Source: Serratia symbiotica | Lineage (GTDB): Bacteria > Pseudomonadota > Gammaproteobacteria > Enterobacterales > Enterobacteriaceae | DNA length: 52,457 bases | Assembly (NCBI GenBank): GCA_011754105.1 | Contig: JAAKDF010000012.1 | Span: forward strand, 1 to 52,457 | Reading direction: 5' to 3' | Shown here: piece after piece, positions 10,390 through 22,515 of the stretch | How positions within the stretch are numbered: the stretch's first letter is position 1 | Layout of the letters: the number at the start of each line of letters is the position of its first letter | The notes under the pieces: generated by a model | Told to the model about the DNA's origin: nothing | The model's database searches: none | What the model saw: the letters and a program-made list of their open reading frames with translations, nothing else | Position numbers and translations under genes: made by a program

Positions 10390-10984
10390 TTATAGTTCTA
10401 GCGCCCTTCTCACCGGAGCAAAACTGCGGCGGTGGTATTCGATCAACCCTATAGCACAGCTAGTTGCTCCAGATTGAAGGCGGTCGGGTAGCCCTTACTG
10501 CGCAAGAAGTAGCTAGGGAACATCCGATCTAACTCAATTATTTCCAGATCGCGTGTGACCTTAGTAAGAATCGATGCCGCGCTGATTTCGGCCACGCAGC
10601 TGTCGCCCTCCACCACCGCCTGCGAGCGCATCGGTAATGTTGGGAAGCGGTTACCGTAGATCAGCACCATATCTGGTACAATAGGCAACCCAGCGAACGC
10701 CATCTGTATCGCCAGCATAGTAGCGTGCAGAATATTCAACTGGTCAATCTCTTTCGACTCAGCACGCCCCAGTCTCCAGAATAATGCCTTGGTGATAATT
10801 TCCTCATACAGTACCAGGCGGTGCTTTTCATTGAACTTTTTCGAGTCTGCTAAGCCGCCGAGATCGGCTATGCCTGATCGAGGATCACCGCGGCGGTCAC
10901 CACGGCACCAACCAGCGGGCCACGACCCACCCCATCTACACCGGCAATCAGCAGTGCAGCGGGATAGATAAAAGGTTTAATCAT
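10390..10984 (-). pseudogene. rnhB: Ribonuclease HII, inactivated
   Basis: RnhB removes ribonucleotides from DNA-RNA hybrids. Translation from the ATG at 10984 (which overlaps the lpxB stop as ATGA) gives [25 protein letters not shown] in pieces, then a stop and frameshift near 10870-10880. The frame resumes as [18 protein letters not shown], and there is another break near 10440-10450 before [16 protein letters not shown] and a TAA at 10390. Two catalytic acids have also changed: the Glu of the VDEVGRG motif is Gly, and the Asp of LIDGN is Tyr. Point substitutions plus frameshifts show long-standing loss of selection inside an otherwise maintained operon. Confidence 0.9.
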
Positions 10985-12129
10985 GCTAATGCCCCTTCCA
11001 ACACAGCCTGAGCGGCCTGTTCATCAGCACCACAGCGGATACTTTGGTGCAAGGTCAGGAATGCCAGCTTCAGTTTTTTACTCTGCGAACTATCTTCCAG
11101 CAACGGCATCAGCGCTGCCGCTAGCTTGTACGGCACGCAATCATTTTGCAGTAGCTCGGTAACAATTTCCCGGCCTGCCAACAAGTTGGGTAGTGATACA
11201 TAAGGAGTCTTCACCAGCCGTTGCGCTAGCCAAAAGGTAAACGACTTCATGCGGTAACCCACCACCATCGGACACTTGGCTAGCATGCACTCCAGCGCAG
11301 CAGTTCCCGATGCCAACAACGCCGCGTTGCTGGCTATCATCGCTTCGCGCCCCTGCCCGTTCAGCAGATGTACAGTCAGATCCGGAGCTACCTCAGCCTT
11401 GATGCATTCGAATTGCTCGCGCCGCTTGGCGTTGACCAACGGCACCACCACTTCCAGATCTGGATAGTGGCTACGCAACCGTTGCGCTGTTTTCAGGAAA
11501 TCAGCGCTCAGCATCTCGACTTCTGCTCTACGGCTGCCGGGCAACAGCGCTAGACAACTCACCTGTAGGTCAATACCCAACGCAACACGCGCTGCCAGTC
11601 GATCCGGCTGTAGTGGCATAGCATCCGCCATGGTGTGGCCGATAAACCGGCACGCAACGTTGAAACGGTCATAAAACGCTTTTTCGAAAGGGAGAGAGGC
11701 CAGCACCAAATCAGTGGCTTTGCCAATTTTGAAAACGCGCTTCTGACGCCAAGCCCAGACCGATGGGCTGACATAGTGGATAGTGCGAATGCCGCGCTGC
11801 TTAAGACGTCCTTCCAGCGTGATGTTGAATTCCGGCGCATCGATGCCGACAAATACATCCGGCTTTAGGTCGCTGAAGCGGCGGGTCAAATCCTTGCGGA
11901 GTTTTAGTAGGCGTGGCAAACACTCCATTACTTCTACCACGCCCATTACCTCCAGTTCTTCCATGTCATACCAGGCTTCACAGCCTTCGGCCTGCATGAG
12001 TGGGCCAGCGACGCCAACAAAACGCGAGTTGGGTACCTGTGCCTTGAGCGCGCGGATTAGTCCGGTACCGAGAATATCACCGGAGGTTTCTCCGACGACT
12101 AATCCAATAGTCAGTGGGCGCTTTGGCAT
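10981..12129 (-). CDS. lpxB: Lipid-A-disaccharide synthase
   Basis: LpxB (glycosyltransferase family 19) joins UDP-diacylglucosamine and lipid X to form the lipid A disaccharide at the inner membrane face. The 382-residue length is standard. The N-terminal motif [13 protein letters not shown] and the later [11 protein letters not shown] and ASGTAALE segments are typical of the two Rossmann-like halves. No break is visible. It lies three bases after lpxA, indicating translational coupling, and its stop overlaps the rnhB start. Confidence 0.97.
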   Translation of the reverse strand: MPKRPLTIGLVVGETSGDILGTGLIRALKAQVPNSRFVGVAGPLMQAEGCEAWYDMEELEVMGVVEVMECLPRLLKLRKDLTRRFSDLKPDVFVGIDAPEFNITLEGRLKQRGIRTIHYVSPSVWAWRQKRVFKIGKATDLVLASLPFEKAFYDRFNVACRFIGHTMADAMPLQPDRLAARVALGIDLQVSCLALLPGSRRAEVEMLSADFLKTAQRLRSHYPDLEVVVPLVNAKRREQFECIKAEVAPDLTVHLLNGQGREAMIASNAALLASGTAALECMLAKCPMVVGYRMKSFTFWLAQRLVKTPYVSLPNLLAGREIVTELLQNDCVPYKLAAALMPLLEDSSQSKKLKLAFLTLHQSIRCGADEQAAQAVLEGALA

Positions 12130-12132
12130 AGG

Positions 12133-12921
12133 TCAGCGAATGATACCACGGGTCGACCGGGTAAAAAAATCGAGGAACGGCTGTACTACTAGCTGCTCTT
12201 TGGCCAGAGCTTCGATTTCTGCCTTCGCTTGTTCCAGCGTTTTCTCACGCCGATAAAGGATCTTGTAAGCGTTACGGATCGTCTGCATTTGATCCTTATC
12301 AAAACCTCGGCGTTTCAGGCCAATAGCGTTAACGCCGATCGGCTTAGCATGGTTACCCTGGGCGATGACGAAAGGAGGCACATCCTGAGCAACACCGGAA
12401 CATCCCCCCACCATCCCATGAGCGCCAATAATACAGAATTGATGGATCGCCGTCATACCGCCTATAATGGCATAGTTATCGACCTCTACATGCCCCGCCA
12501 ACGTGGCGTTGTTAGCCAGCACACAGGCGTTACCGACCACACAATCATGTGCAATGTGCACGTTAACCATCAGCAGGTTATCATTACCTACTTTAGTCAT
12601 GCCAGTTCCGTGCGCAGTACCGCGATGGATAGTGACACTTTCGCGGATGCAATTGCTGTCACCCACTTCAACGCGCGTTGGTTCGCCTGAGTATTTCAAA
12701 TCTTGATTTACTTCACCAATGGAGGCGAACTGATAGATCTGGTTATCACGGCCAATTTTGGTTATGCCGTTCACTACAACATGAGATTTCAGTACCGTGC
12801 CAATTCCGATTTCCACCTGAGAGCCGACATAGCAGAAGGCACCAATATATGCACCGGCACCAATAACAGCGCCTTCCTCGACTATCCCACTGGGGTGGAT
12901 AAAGGCAGTTTCGTCAATCAC
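12133..12921 (-). CDS. lpxA: UDP-N-acetylglucosamine acyltransferase
   Basis: LpxA performs the first lipid A step, 3-O-acylation of UDP-GlcNAc from acyl-ACP. The 262 residues are mostly left-handed beta-helix hexapeptide repeats. The catalytic histidine is at residue 125 in VHIAHDC, and the C-terminal helical domain is present. It sits three bases after fabZ and before lpxB, the conserved lpxD-fabZ-lpxA-lpxB order. Confidence 0.97.
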   Translation of the reverse strand: MIDETAFIHPSGIVEEGAVIGAGAYIGAFCYVGSQVEIGIGTVLKSHVVVNGITKIGRDNQIYQFASIGEVNQDLKYSGEPTRVEVGDSNCIRESVTIHRGTAHGTGMTKVGNDNLLMVNVHIAHDCVVGNACVLANNATLAGHVEVDNYAIIGGMTAIHQFCIIGAHGMVGGCSGVAQDVPPFVIAQGNHAKPIGVNAIGLKRRGFDKDQMQTIRNAYKILYRREKTLEQAKAEIEALAKEQLVVQPFLDFFTRSTRGIIR

Positions 12922-12924
12922 GAA

Positions 12925-13380
12925 TTAAGCCTCCCGGCTGCGGGCACACATCATAGTTGCTTCGCAGACAATTTTACTATCAACCATTGCCACTCCCTTA
13001 AAACGCGTCAAACCACTGCGAGTTTTCTCAAAGGTAACTTCCATAATCATCTGATCGCCAGGCACTACCGGACGCTTGAAGCGCGCTTCGTCAATACCGG
13101 CGAAATAGTAAAGCTCGGTCGCCTCCAGTTTACCGACGCTTTTAAACGCTAAGATGCCCGTGGCTTGTGCCATGGCTTCCAAAATCAATACACCTGGGAA
13201 AATCGGTTTTCCAGGGAAATGTCCTTGGAAAAACGGCTCATTCACAGATACGTTCTTCACCGCACGGAGGAACTTATGCTCCTCAAAATCGAGGACGCGA
13301 TCAACCAGTAAGAACGGGTAACGGTGAGGAAGCAGTTCCAAAATTTCTGCAATATTCAGAGTATGAATGTCAGTAATCAA
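12925..13380 (-). CDS. fabZ: 3-hydroxyacyl-ACP dehydratase FabZ (TTG start)
   Basis: FabZ dehydrates beta-hydroxyacyl-ACP in fatty acid elongation. The hot-dog fold motif [20 protein letters not shown] carries the catalytic His54 and Glu68. I place the start at TTG 13380: it gives exactly the 151 residues of the family, follows an aggaag site, and matches the TTG used by the E. coli gene. A longer in-frame ATG exists at 13449, but the extra residues do not resemble the family. Confidence 0.95.
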   Translation of the reverse strand: MITDIHTLNIAEILELLPHRYPFLLVDRVLDFEEHKFLRAVKNVSVNEPFFQGHFPGKPIFPGVLILEAMAQATGILAFKSVGKLEATELYYFAGIDEARFKRPVVPGDQMIMEVTFEKTRSGLTRFKGVAMVDSKIVCEATMMCARSREA

Positions 13381-13706
13381 AATACTCTTCCTGTCTTTAA
13401 AACTGATGACATTAACAGCACGGCCTGCGCTGACCCCAGAAGAGATCATCGTACGGGACGCAAAATTAGCAACTCTTTACACTTTTGGTAGCATGACTAA
13501 TGCATTTCGTATAGTACTCAGCATGGTGGGCAAGTAGGTGATTAGACCCTTCATCTGAAAAACTGGATTTTTGTTAGCTGCCTTCGCTCACTTTAGTCAC
13601 ATAAAAGCCTATGCTCCATCTGAGGCTTTCCCTGCACCTTCACTATTCAAACCATTTTATGACTGATTTGTCGCTCAGTTACCGCCATAATGCAACGTAC
13701 TATTTA

Positions 13707-14735
13707 TCAGGTATCTTCTTTTTCAACTTTTTGTTCGATAGCTTTTAAGCGCTTGCTAATATCATCGATATTCATCACCAGCGCAGTAGTTTTACGCCAA
13801 ACCTTGTTGGGTTGTAATGGAATGCCCGATGAGTATACCCCAGGTTCAGTGATAGGTCGCATGACCATTCCCATTCCAGTGACCACTACCTTATCAGTAA
13901 TCTCTATGTGGCCATTGAGCACGCTGGCACCGCCGATCTGGCAATAACGACCTATTTTCAAGCTGCCTGCCATGATCACACCGCCAGCAACGGCAGTATT
14001 GTCGCCAATCACTACATTGTGTGCAATCTGGCATTGGTTGTCGATGATAACACCGTTCCCAATCAGGGTGTTATCCAACGCACCTCGGTCAATAGTGGTG
14101 CAAGCGCCAATCTCTACACGATCACCAATGATTACCGTACCCAACTGCGGGATCTTGATCCAGTTACCGTGTTCGTTGGCATAGCCAAAGCCATCAGCAC
14201 CGATCACTGTACCGGACTGGATCAAACAATGCTGGCCGATCTCGACCTCATGATAAATAGTGACGTTAGCCCATAGGCGCGTACCCGCGCCTATACGTGC
14301 ACATTTGCCGATAAAGCAGCCTGGGCCAATGACCACGTGATCGCCAAGTACTGCACCTTGCTCGATTACCGCATTCGGCCCAATGGCGACATGCTGACCT
14401 AGAGTTGCTGTAGACGAAATCACTGCGCTTGGCGCGATTTCCTGTAAGGGAAGTGGGGTGGTATCCATTAACTGCGCCATGTACGCATAAGTTAGGTAAG
14501 GGTTTTTAACCACCAGAGCTGCAGAGCGGCAGTGGGGTAAATCTGCCTCGGTAAGCACCACAGCGCTCGCCTGGCAGGAGGCCAGTTTTTCTTGATAGCG
14601 ATTATTTGACAAAAACGTGATTTGGCCAGTTTGTGCCGAATGCATTGAGGAAATGCCGATGATGACGAGTTCGCCATCACCGTGCAATTGTGCATTTAAC
14701 TGCTGCGCTAAATCAGCCAGTCGAATTGAAAACAT
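13707..14735 (-). CDS. lpxD: UDP-3-O-(3-hydroxymyristoyl)glucosamine N-acyltransferase
   Basis: LpxD adds the second hydroxyacyl chain in lipid A synthesis. It has an N-terminal uridine-binding domain, a long left-handed beta-helix of hexapeptide repeats, and the catalytic histidine in QIAHNVVIG around residue 240. At 342 residues it is full length. It follows skp by four bases. The gap to fabZ (13450-13706) is longer than the usual ~100 bases and holds no recognisable gene. Confidence 0.96.
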   Translation of the reverse strand: MFSIRLADLAQQLNAQLHGDGELVIIGISSMHSAQTGQITFLSNNRYQEKLASCQASAVVLTEADLPHCRSAALVVKNPYLTYAYMAQLMDTTPLPLQEIAPSAVISSTATLGQHVAIGPNAVIEQGAVLGDHVVIGPGCFIGKCARIGAGTRLWANVTIYHEVEIGQHCLIQSGTVIGADGFGYANEHGNWIKIPQLGTVIIGDRVEIGACTTIDRGALDNTLIGNGVIIDNQCQIAHNVVIGDNTAVAGGVIMAGSLKIGRYCQIGGASVLNGHIEITDKVVVTGMGMVMRPITEPGVYSSGIPLQPNKVWRKTTALVMNIDDISKRLKAIEQKVEKEDT

Positions 14736-14739
14736 ATTG

Positions 14740-15237
14740 TTATTTAACTTGTTTCATCACGACATCCGTGATGTCTTTAGAAGAACTTACGTAGGCAACA
14801 GCATTAGCGTTGATCACTACGTCATAGCCCTCTTTGCTGGCAACAGATTTCACCACATCCTGAATACGGCTAATGATTTTGTTACGCTCTTCTATCTGAC
14901 GGCGGCGGTTATCCTGCTCGAAAGCCTGTGCTTTTCGAGAGAACTGCTCGCGCTGCGTCATCACTTCTTTTTCCAACTTGCTGCGCTCGCTGGCTTTCAT
15001 GGTAGCACCATCCATCTGTAAACGCTGCATTTTGGTCTGAAGGCTATGCTCAATGTTCTGGAGTTCTCCCGCACGGCCTTTAAACTCATTTTCCAGTTGT
15101 TTATCCACGGTCTCACGTGCTGGCAACTGTTGGAAAATGCTGGAAAAGTTAACGACAGCGATTTTATCTTCTGCCTGAACACCCGCTGAAGCAGCCATTG
15201 CTAAACCAAGGCCTGCGGCACAAAACCACTTTTTCAC
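14740..15237 (-). CDS. skp: Periplasmic chaperone Skp (OmpH)
   Basis: Skp is a trimeric periplasmic chaperone that holds unfolded outer-membrane proteins on the way to the BAM complex. A Sec signal peptide ([22 protein letters not shown], shown here with its cleavage after A) precedes a mature protein beginning [10 protein letters not shown] long charged coiled-coil tentacle region lies around residues 50-120. Full length is 165 residues against about 161. It is next to bamA and lpxD in ancestral order. Confidence 0.95.
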   Translation of the reverse strand: MKKWFCAAGLGLAMAASAGVQAEDKIAVVNFSSIFQQLPARETVDKQLENEFKGRAGELQNIEHSLQTKMQRLQMDGATMKASERSKLEKEVMTQREQFSRKAQAFEQDNRRRQIEERNKIISRIQDVVKSVASKEGYDVVINANAVAYVSSSKDITDVVMKQVK

Positions 15238-15597
15238 TATAGACTCCTTACTATTTACAAGTGTGTGTCAAATGACACCGAAGTACACAATCTGCTAGAC
15301 TTATCCTGCTAAACATAATGAGATGCAACTCTCCGCTCACGGATGCCTGGCATTTGCGATTCTTGAAATACCTATCATACTGCACGTTGCCTGTACGTTA
15401 GCTTTCCTCGCTTACAGCAGTCAGTGACTGGTGTAAGTTCCCGTGGATTAATAAACCTTATTCCTTAGGTTTAGCCTGCGGACAAGCACAGGTACTGCTT
15501 AGATCGGTTCTCGACTGACCTGTCACTGCGTTGTTGCCTCCTGCAACTCGAATTATTTAGGGTGTAACTTCTTTTTTGGCATGAGGCGAGAAACTCT
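15238..15597. other. Gap between skp and bamA, mostly repeat
   Basis: These 360 bases contain no gene. In related genomes skp follows bamA closely. Most of the interval (about 15370-15575) is a copy of the type-1 palindromic intergenic repeat described separately. The remainder is the upstream region of skp, where I see no confident promoter. Confidence 0.6.
15370..15575 (-). repeat. Type-1 enterobacterial palindromic intergenic repeat
   Basis: Read on the minus strand it begins ccctaaataattcgagttgc and ends with a degenerate gcaacttgaagtatgacgggtat-like block. The centre has an imperfect palindrome around ttacaccagtcactgactg. The same start and end blocks occur at 47622-47822, 35055-35305, 40425-40485 and 45833-46017. 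Elements of this pattern are common between genes in Serratia and Yersinia relatives. Confidence 0.65.
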
Positions 15598-18003
15598 TTA
15601 CCAGGTTTTGCCAATGTTAAACTGGAACTGTTCATACTTGTCGCGATTATGTTTTTTTAGCGGTTTAGCATAAGAGAAAACCAAAGGCCCCAGCGGTGAC
15701 ATCCATTGCAACGCGACACCGAAAGAAGCACGAATATTGCTTGCCTTGTTGTAATAAGGCACATAATACTTAAGATTATCAGCGGTATTCTGCCATTTGG
15801 TATCCCACACCGTACCCGTATCCAAGAACAGAGAGGTACGCACAGATTTGGCATATTTCTCACTAATAAATGGTGTTGGGGTAATCAATTCTATGCTGGC
15901 GAGCACCATGGCATTACCGCCTACGGCATCATCTGAATTACAAATCTTTGTCTTGTCGGCACAGCTATGCGATTGGGAATTATAGTATTCCGCCTTCGGG
16001 CCAATAGTGTTGGCCTGAAAGCCGCGCAAGGTACTCGAACCGCCTGCATAGAAATTTTCATAGAACGGTGTTTCCTTGCCACCCAAACCATCGGAATAAC
16101 CCAGACGGCCACGCCCCAATAACACCCAGGTGTGATCATTGTTGATAGGCACATACTGCACGATATCCAAGATTGCTTTGTAGTATTTGTTGTCCGAGCC
16201 AGGAATAGTGATCTTGCCGTTTAACGTGGTGCGGTTACCTGAAGTCGGGAAGTAGCCGCGATCCAGATCATTGTGAGTCCAGCCCAAATTTAAGGTAAAG
16301 TCGTCGGCTGAGTAGCTGGCGCGATCGGCAGTGTTCGGCTCTATCCCCACTGACTTCAAGTAGTGCCACATGGCGATTTGAGGCTGCATGTTCGACAGAG
16401 CGTTATGCACATAGCCCAGACTGCTACGAAACGAGTTGTTTTCGCTGATCGGGAAACCGAGGGTGCCATCAACCCCATAACTCTTATTAGTATAATCAGA
16501 AAGATCGGCGTTATCCGCTTTAAAGTTGTTGTAGAAAAACCGTCCACCCAAGCTCACGCCATCCATAGTGAAGTATGGGTCAGTGAACGACAGTTCAGTA
16601 TAAGTTTGGTAATTGTTCTTAGATCCATTGATGCCAACGGAATAACCGGTACCCTGCCAATTATCCTGCTGCATGCCCATTTTGAAGCTGACACCGCTTT
16701 CTGTGCCATAGCCAATGCCGAAGTTGAAACTACCAGTGTTACGCTCTTTCACTTTGTAGATGACGTCAACTTGATCGGCGCTATTCGGCACACGCTGGGT
16801 TTCCACATCAACCGTCTCGAAATAACCCAGACGATTTAGATGCTCTTTACCCTGTTCTACCTGAACGTTGCCCAACCAAGCTCCTTCGATTTGACGCATT
16901 TCACGGCGCAATACGGAATCTTTACTGATGTCGTTACCTTCAAAATTAATACGACGCACGTAGAAGCGGTTACTCGCATCAACATTTATATGGAGTGTGA
17001 CGGTTTTATCCTGGTCGCTAGTTTTTGGCTGGGTGGCGACACGCGGGTAGGCGTAACCGTACCGGCCCAACATCGTCTTGATGTTGTATTCCATATTGGT
17101 CACTTTACTGCCGTTATACAGTTCTCCAGGTTCGATTTTAGTCAACTGGGCAGCTTCCTGCGAGTGCCCCGCCAAGTTACCATTCACTACCACCTCAGAC
17201 AGTTTGTACTGTTCGCCTTCAGTTATGTTGATGGTAATGTAGATGCGTTTTTTATCTGGCGTCAAACTAACTTGGGTAGAGTCGATATTGAATCGCACAT
17301 AACCGCGATCCAGATAGAAGCTGCGCAGATTTTCGAGATCGCCAGACAATTTCTGTTTCTGATATTTGCGATCGCCAACCAAGTTCCACCACGGCACTTC
17401 GTCACGCAGTTGGAAACGTGAGATCAGTTCATCATTGGTGAAAGCATGGTTACCAATGATGTTGATTTGTTGGATCTTGGCATATACCCCTTCCGTGAAC
17501 ACCAATTTCAGATCAACACGGTTGCGCGGCAACGGTGTCACTACGGCTTTCACCGATGCACTATATTTACCAACGCTGTAGTAGAAATCTTCCAACCCTT
17601 TTTCAATGCTGTAAATCGTGGTGCGGTCAATGGCCTCGCCAACCCGAACGCCAGAGGCTTCCAGGTTCTGCCTGAGCATGTCATCTTTTAACGACTTGTT
17701 GCCGAAGAAGGTAATGCTGGCAATGATAGGACGTTCCTTAACCTGAATTATCAGCGTATTACCATCACGTAGCACGCGAACGTCATCAAAATTTCCAGTG
17801 TCAAACAAAGCATGGATAGTATTACTGATATCATCATTAGTGATTAAATTGCCTACGCGAACCGTCATGTTGTGCAGCGCCGCACCAACAGCGACCCGTT
17901 GCAGCCCTTCGAAATGAATATCCTTCGCTACGAACCCATCTGCACCGTATACGGTAGCGCTGCTAAACAGCAGCGACGCTATGAGCAACTTTTTCATCGC
18001 CAT
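15598..18003 (-). CDS. bamA: Outer membrane protein assembly factor BamA
   Basis: BamA is the essential Omp85 core of the BAM complex, inserting beta-barrels into the outer membrane. A signal peptide ([20 protein letters not shown]) is followed by five POTRA domains to about residue 420 and a 16-strand barrel. The barrel ends with FNIGKTW, the usual C-terminal aromatic signature. The loop-6 motif normally VRGF reads LRGF here. The length is 801 against 810 residues, with no frameshift. It sits between rseP and skp as in relatives. Confidence 0.97.
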   Translation of the reverse strand: MAMKKLLIASLLFSSATVYGADGFVAKDIHFEGLQRVAVGAALHNMTVRVGNLITNDDISNTIHALFDTGNFDDVRVLRDGNTLIIQVKERPIIASITFFGNKSLKDDMLRQNLEASGVRVGEAIDRTTIYSIEKGLEDFYYSVGKYSASVKAVVTPLPRNRVDLKLVFTEGVYAKIQQINIIGNHAFTNDELISRFQLRDEVPWWNLVGDRKYQKQKLSGDLENLRSFYLDRGYVRFNIDSTQVSLTPDKKRIYITINITEGEQYKLSEVVVNGNLAGHSQEAAQLTKIEPGELYNGSKVTNMEYNIKTMLGRYGYAYPRVATQPKTSDQDKTVTLHINVDASNRFYVRRINFEGNDISKDSVLRREMRQIEGAWLGNVQVEQGKEHLNRLGYFETVDVETQRVPNSADQVDVIYKVKERNTGSFNFGIGYGTESGVSFKMGMQQDNWQGTGYSVGINGSKNNYQTYTELSFTDPYFTMDGVSLGGRFFYNNFKADNADLSDYTNKSYGVDGTLGFPISENNSFRSSLGYVHNALSNMQPQIAMWHYLKSVGIEPNTADRASYSADDFTLNLGWTHNDLDRGYFPTSGNRTTLNGKITIPGSDNKYYKAILDIVQYVPINNDHTWVLLGRGRLGYSDGLGGKETPFYENFYAGGSSTLRGFQANTIGPKAEYYNSQSHSCADKTKICNSDDAVGGNAMVLASIELITPTPFISEKYAKSVRTSLFLDTGTVWDTKWQNTADNLKYYVPYYNKASNIRASFGVALQWMSPLGPLVFSYAKPLKKHNRDKYEQFQFNIGKTW

Positions 18004-18038
18004 CGTTGTTATGCGTTCTTCCTAACTTATCCCCGCCC

Positions 18039-19394
18039 CTAAAGGCGAAAAAAATCATTGAAAAGTGCAAGACCCATCAGCAATACCAGCATGATCGAAC
18101 CCGTGCGGTAGCTATAATCCTGTACTCGCTTAGAAACCGGCCTCCCCTTCAACTTTTCCATCGCCAGGAAGAGGAGCTGCCCACCATCTAACACCGGTAA
18201 AGGGAATAGATTGATGATCCCTAGGTTGACACTAATTAAAGCTAGGAACATAAGATAATACACCAATCCGCTCTCGGCTGATGCCCCTGCTCCCTGCGCA
18301 ATTGAAATCGGGCCACTCAGGTTACTCAGCTTTACGTCACCGATTATCAATTTACCTAGCATGCTGAACGTAAGCCGCATCAGATACCATGTTTTGTCGC
18401 TGGCCTGATATAGCGCAGGGAACCATCCATATTGATGAATCGTCTTATACTCTTCCGACAGAGGCAGCACTTTCGGAATGATGCCAGCAAACCCTACCGA
18501 TTTGCCTTTTCCCATCGCTTTTATATCTGGTATCAGCGTCAAAAACAGGGGGAGGCCGTTTCTTTCGATCTCCAAAGCCAGCGGCTTGCCTGGGCTATCG
18601 TGAATTCGCTTAACCAACGTTTGCCAAACATCTAGCCGTTGATTATCGATTTTGACTATCCTATCTCCTACGTGTAACCCTGCCTTTTGAGCCGCTGAAT
18701 CCTGCTGCACTTCGGAAAGCAATGATTCTATCTGTGGGCCGCGTGGAATAATACCCAACGCTACCACCGGGTCCTGTTTATCTGATTCAAAATTCCACTG
18801 ACGCAAATCCAGAGTCTTGATCACCTTTTGCGAAGAACAGAACAGTGCCATACCTACCTCGGTTTGCCTATCACCAATCTTCGCCACTAACGCCAGACGA
18901 ACGGATTCCCAATCAGGCGTTTCGATACCATCAACCGACTTAAGTTCCATTCCGGGCAAAATTTCGGCCTTTGCAGCGATGGACTGCGGCGAGATTTCAC
19001 CGACGACTGGACGGAAGGCTGGAACACCTATGATGAACACTAGCCAATAAGCCAGAATAGCAAACAAGAAGTTAGCGATAGGACCAGCGCTGACGATCGC
19101 TGTGCGCTGCCAGATGGGTTTATTGTTGAAGGCCTGGTGACGGCATGCAGGCGCAACTTCTTCCACCCGCTCATCCAGCATCTTCACATAGCCACCTAAC
19201 GGGATAAGAGAGATAATATACTCCGTACCCTGACGGTCAGTGCGGTACCACAGGGCACGGCCAAATCCGATACAGAAGCGTTCTACACGCACACCACATC
19301 GGCGGGCAACCCAAAAATGCCCGAACTCGTGGACGGTGACTAATACACAGAGCGCCACCAAAAACGCTAGCAGGTTCCGGAGCATGCTAAACAT
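18039..19394 (-). CDS. rseP: Site-2 protease RseP
   Basis: RseP is an inner-membrane zinc metalloprotease that cleaves anti-sigma factor RseA and signal-peptide remnants. The active site HEFGH lies at residues 22-26, two PDZ domains span roughly 115-310, and the third catalytic residue is in LPVLDGG near the C-terminus. Transmembrane segments flank both ends. I choose the ATG at 19394 because it gives 451 residues aligned from the first residue with the E. coli start. An upstream in-frame ATG at 19415 adds seven unlike residues. Confidence 0.95.
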   Translation of the reverse strand: MFSMLRNLLAFLVALCVLVTVHEFGHFWVARRCGVRVERFCIGFGRALWYRTDRQGTEYIISLIPLGGYVKMLDERVEEVAPACRHQAFNNKPIWQRTAIVSAGPIANFLFAILAYWLVFIIGVPAFRPVVGEISPQSIAAKAEILPGMELKSVDGIETPDWESVRLALVAKIGDRQTEVGMALFCSSQKVIKTLDLRQWNFESDKQDPVVALGIIPRGPQIESLLSEVQQDSAAQKAGLHVGDRIVKIDNQRLDVWQTLVKRIHDSPGKPLALEIERNGLPLFLTLIPDIKAMGKGKSVGFAGIIPKVLPLSEEYKTIHQYGWFPALYQASDKTWYLMRLTFSMLGKLIIGDVKLSNLSGPISIAQGAGASAESGLVYYLMFLALISVNLGIINLFPLPVLDGGQLLFLAMEKLKGRPVSKRVQDYSYRTGSIMLVLLMGLALFNDFFRL

Positions 19395-19422
19395 TATCCC
19401 TTCACTCCCCGCCACTGACGGA

Positions 19423-20271
19423 TTAAAACACTAACAGCATCATCCAGGCAAATATAGGCACGGCTGCTGTCAGGCTGTCGATACGATCCAGTATACCTCC
19501 ATGGCCCGGTATCAGACACCCACTGTCTTTAATACCTGCTTCACGTTTGAACATGCTTTCAACCAGATCACCTAGTACCGAAGCTAACGCGGCGATCACC
19601 GAACAAACAAACAGGGTGACCGGCACTATATTCAGTGGTGCATAGCGGCCAAACAGCCATGCAATCAATGCTGAAGTCATTAGTCCGCCAATCAGCCCTT
19701 GCCAAGTCTTGCCCGGCGAAACCTTCGGTGCCAGTTTATGCTTGCCGAACAGCTTACCGAACATGTAAGCCCCTGAATCCAAGCCCCATACCAGCAACAT
19801 CACATACAGTAGCCACCAAGCACCGGCAAAATGGTTCTCTACATAGCCACACTGACGTAGCGCCAGCATACCCCAAAAGAAAGGTACGATAGTCAGAAGG
19901 CCGAAAAGCAAGCGCAGTGAACGCGAATGACGCCATACTGCTGCCGAATGGGGATAAAACAGCACTAGCAATAGTGCAGCAAACCACCAGGCTAACGACA
20001 ACCATAGAGAGCCGCCCATCAGCGAAAGGTCAACGATACTGGAATGTGCGGGAACGCTTAGCATCATCAGCGCCAACAGAAAGCCGCACATTATCGCCAA
20101 AAAAATGCGTTGCGGGCGGGAAGTAAAACCGGCAAATAGCCCCCATTCCCAAGCGGCTAACATGCACACCACCAGCGTTATAAAGGCAAAAATCAACGGC
20201 GGCAGCAAAAACAGAACTGCGATAACTGCTGGAATTAAAATTCCAGCAGTTATGAGGCGATACTTCAACAA
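19423..20271 (-). CDS. cdsA: Phosphatidate cytidylyltransferase
   Basis: CdsA makes CDP-diacylglycerol from phosphatidate and CTP, the branch point for all phospholipids. It is a multi-pass inner-membrane protein with at least seven hydrophobic segments. The family signature near the C-terminus is intact: [18 protein letters not shown], then [11 protein letters not shown]. The length of 282 is normal. Its start overlaps the uppS stop by seven bases, indicating coupling. Confidence 0.96.
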   Translation of the reverse strand: MLKYRLITAGILIPAVIAVLFLLPPLIFAFITLVVCMLAAWEWGLFAGFTSRPQRIFLAIMCGFLLALMMLSVPAHSSIVDLSLMGGSLWLSLAWWFAALLLVLFYPHSAAVWRHSRSLRLLFGLLTIVPFFWGMLALRQCGYVENHFAGAWWLLYVMLLVWGLDSGAYMFGKLFGKHKLAPKVSPGKTWQGLIGGLMTSALIAWLFGRYAPLNIVPVTLFVCSVIAALASVLGDLVESMFKREAGIKDSGCLIPGHGGILDRIDSLTAAVPIFAWMMLLVF

Positions 20272-21044
20272 ATGTTTTCCCCGAGAGGCATAGGTGCTGA
20301 TATGATAGGTGTTTTTCCCCCAAAGCGCCGCTCACGTTGTGCAAATGCATTTAGCGCAGCTTCAAAGACATGTTCATCAAAATCAGGCCAGAGAACATCG
20401 GTAAAGTAAAGCTCGGTATAAGCAATTTGCCACAGTAGGAAGTTGCTAATGCGATGTTCACCGCCGGTGCGAATAACTAAATCTACCGGTGCCAAATCGC
20501 TCATACAGACACACTGGCTTAATAATTCTTCGCTGATATGTTCCGAACGCAACATGCCGTTTTCTATCTGTTCAGCCAGTTTCTTTACTCCCTGAATGAT
20601 ATCCCAACGGCCACCGTAATTGGCAGCAATGTTAAGCGTCAAGCCGTTGTTATTTTTCGTCAGTTGCTCAGAGCGATAAATGCGCTCCTGAAGCCGCTTG
20701 CTGAAGCGGCTTATATCACCGATTACTCGTAGCCTAACATTATGCTTATGCAGACCTTTTAATTCACTATCTAGGGCATGAACAAACACATCCATCAACG
20801 CGGAAACTTCCTGTATTGAGCGGTTCCAGTTTTCGCTGCTGAAAGCATAAAGCGTTAGCGCTTCTAAACGGTTGCTAGCGGCAAAGCTCACTGCACGGCG
20901 TACTGATTTTACCCCTGATTTATGACCGAAGCCACGTAATTTGCCCTGACGTTTCGCCCAACGTCCATTACCATCCATAATGATGGCAACGTGGCGTGCC
21001 CCTAAGTGGAACGGATTAGCATCTTGTGGATTTGCGGATACCAT
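20265..21044 (-). CDS. uppS: Undecaprenyl diphosphate synthase
   Basis: UppS (IspU) extends farnesyl diphosphate with eight isopentenyl units in cis to give the C55 carrier for peptidoglycan and O-antigen. The cis-prenyltransferase motif IIMDGNGRWAKRQG holds the catalytic Asp24, and later motifs SSENWNR and DLVIRTGGEHRISNFLLWQ are conserved. The length is 259 residues. It uses precursors from dxs, dxr and ispA, all present in this window. Confidence 0.96.
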   Translation of the reverse strand: MVSANPQDANPFHLGARHVAIIMDGNGRWAKRQGKLRGFGHKSGVKSVRRAVSFAASNRLEALTLYAFSSENWNRSIQEVSALMDVFVHALDSELKGLHKHNVRLRVIGDISRFSKRLQERIYRSEQLTKNNNGLTLNIAANYGGRWDIIQGVKKLAEQIENGMLRSEHISEELLSQCVCMSDLAPVDLVIRTGGEHRISNFLLWQIAYTELYFTDVLWPDFDEHVFEAALNAFAQRERRFGGKTPIISAPMPLGENIC

Positions 21045-21318
21045 AACTGGTACTTATTTCCTCAATAGAAATATATAGCTGCTTTCTTTAATATAATGTT
21101 TTTATAAAAATCCATGTGTCCGATACAGCTCTGTAATATATCCCTGCGATACCAGTAATTTCTGAACCGCTATCGGCATTGGCAAATGCCAATACAGGAC
21201 ATATTCAATTGTATAACCGCTAACAATTGCTGAAGGCTATAACATCTCAGCAGGGTATGAATAAACAGACCCACTGTAGCATGTGCAAATCATCAATAAA
21301 ATTGAGTAATACCTGTTA

Positions 21319-22515
21319 TCAAAATCGCATTGACTTGACTACTTCACTGGCAACCGCACGCGCCTGACAATCTATTTTTAAGACCGCATCAATGCAGGAT
21401 GGCTCCTGCAACGACAGACATTCTAGCACTTTTCGGTTAACCTTGGCGATGTCGGTAAAGCGGATCTGTTTGTGCAAGAATGCCGCCACGGCGATCTCGT
21501 TGGTCGCATTCAGCACAGTGGTTGCCGCTTGACCGGTATCGAAAGCTTCGATTGCCAGATACAGGCAGGGATAACGATCGCGCTCCGGTTCAGCAAAAGT
21601 TAACGAACCAATACGGCAGAAATCCAGCGCTTCCACGCCGGAATTTACCCGCTGCGGATAAGCTATCGCATGGGCAATCGGGGTACGCATGTCTGGCGTA
21701 CCCAACTGAGCAAGCACGCTGCCATCGGCGTAGCGCACCATAGAATGGATTACCGACTGCGGATGCAATATCACTTCCATTTGTTTGGCAGAGGCGTTGA
21801 ACAACCAGCGTGCTTCAATATATTCTAGACCTTTATTCATCATGGTGGCGGAATCCACAGAGATTTTGCGCCCCATCGACCAGTTAGGGTGAGCGCAGGC
21901 TTGATCCTGTGTTATTGTGGCGAATTGATCTAGCGGCATAGTTCGGAACGGGCCACCAGAACCGGTTAGCACTATGCGCGAGACACCATGCTTGTCCAGT
22001 GACGCATATCCCAACTGGTGCTGAATGCTCTCCGGCAAACTCTGAAAAATTGCATTATGCTCGCTGTCCAGCGGCAGTAGCTGTGCCTGACTCTTTTGCA
22101 CCGCTTCCATAAATAGGCGACCGCAGGTTACCAACGACTCTTTGTTTGCCAGCAGCACCTGTTTGCCAGCTCGGATCGCTGCCAATGTAGGAAGTAGCCC
22201 GGCAGCACCGACGATCGCCGCTGTCACTTGATCGACATCCCCCAAAGCCGCCAATTCACAGGCAGCCTGTTCACCTGCCAGAACCTCGGTGGCTAGGCCG
22301 TTTCTCGCCAGAATAACGCGTAGATCGCGCGCAGCACTTTTATCCGCCATCGCCGCATAAGCTGGGCGGAACGCCATACACTGCTGAGCCATCACCACCA
22401 CATTACGGCCAGCTACCAAAGCTTTAATTGCAAAGCGCTCAGGATTTTCGCTGACCACGGCCAGGGTGCTGATCCCTACCGATCCGGTCGAGCCAAGAAT
22501 AGTCATTTGCTTCAT
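21319..22515 (-). CDS. dxr: 1-deoxy-D-xylulose 5-phosphate reductoisomerase
   Basis: Dxr (IspC) performs the second step of the MEP isoprenoid pathway, using NADPH and a divalent metal. The N-terminal dinucleotide motif [11 protein letters not shown] is at residues 8-18, the metal/substrate motif [11 protein letters not shown] is near residue 150, and [19 protein letters not shown] follows. It is full length at 398 residues. The gap to uppS (274 bases) is larger than usual and has no gene. Confidence 0.97.
   Translation of the reverse strand: MKQMTILGSTGSVGISTLAVVSENPERFAIKALVAGRNVVVMAQQCMAFRPAYAAMADKSAARDLRVILARNGLATEVLAGEQAACELAALGDVDQVTAAIVGAAGLLPTLAAIRAGKQVLLANKESLVTCGRLFMEAVQKSQAQLLPLDSEHNAIFQSLPESIQHQLGYASLDKHGVSRIVLTGSGGPFRTMPLDQFATITQDQACAHPNWSMGRKISVDSATMMNKGLEYIEARWLFNASAKQMEVILHPQSVIHSMVRYADGSVLAQLGTPDMRTPIAHAIAYPQRVNSGVEALDFCRIGSLTFAEPERDRYPCLYLAIEAFDTGQAATTVLNATNEIAVAAFLHKQIRFTDIAKVNRKVLECLSLQEPSCIDAVLKIDCQARAVASEVVKSMRF

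Noticed and set aside
10449-10739. A 96-codon frame that could be called a short RnhB
   Set aside because: It lacks the N-terminal active-site part, has a mutated catalytic Asp, and is only the middle of a frameshifted gene.
16363-17421. Two long open frames (158 and 193 codons) on the plus strand opposite bamA
   Set aside because: They lie entirely antisense to a well conserved gene, have no recognisable motifs or ribosome sites, and follow from bamA codon composition.
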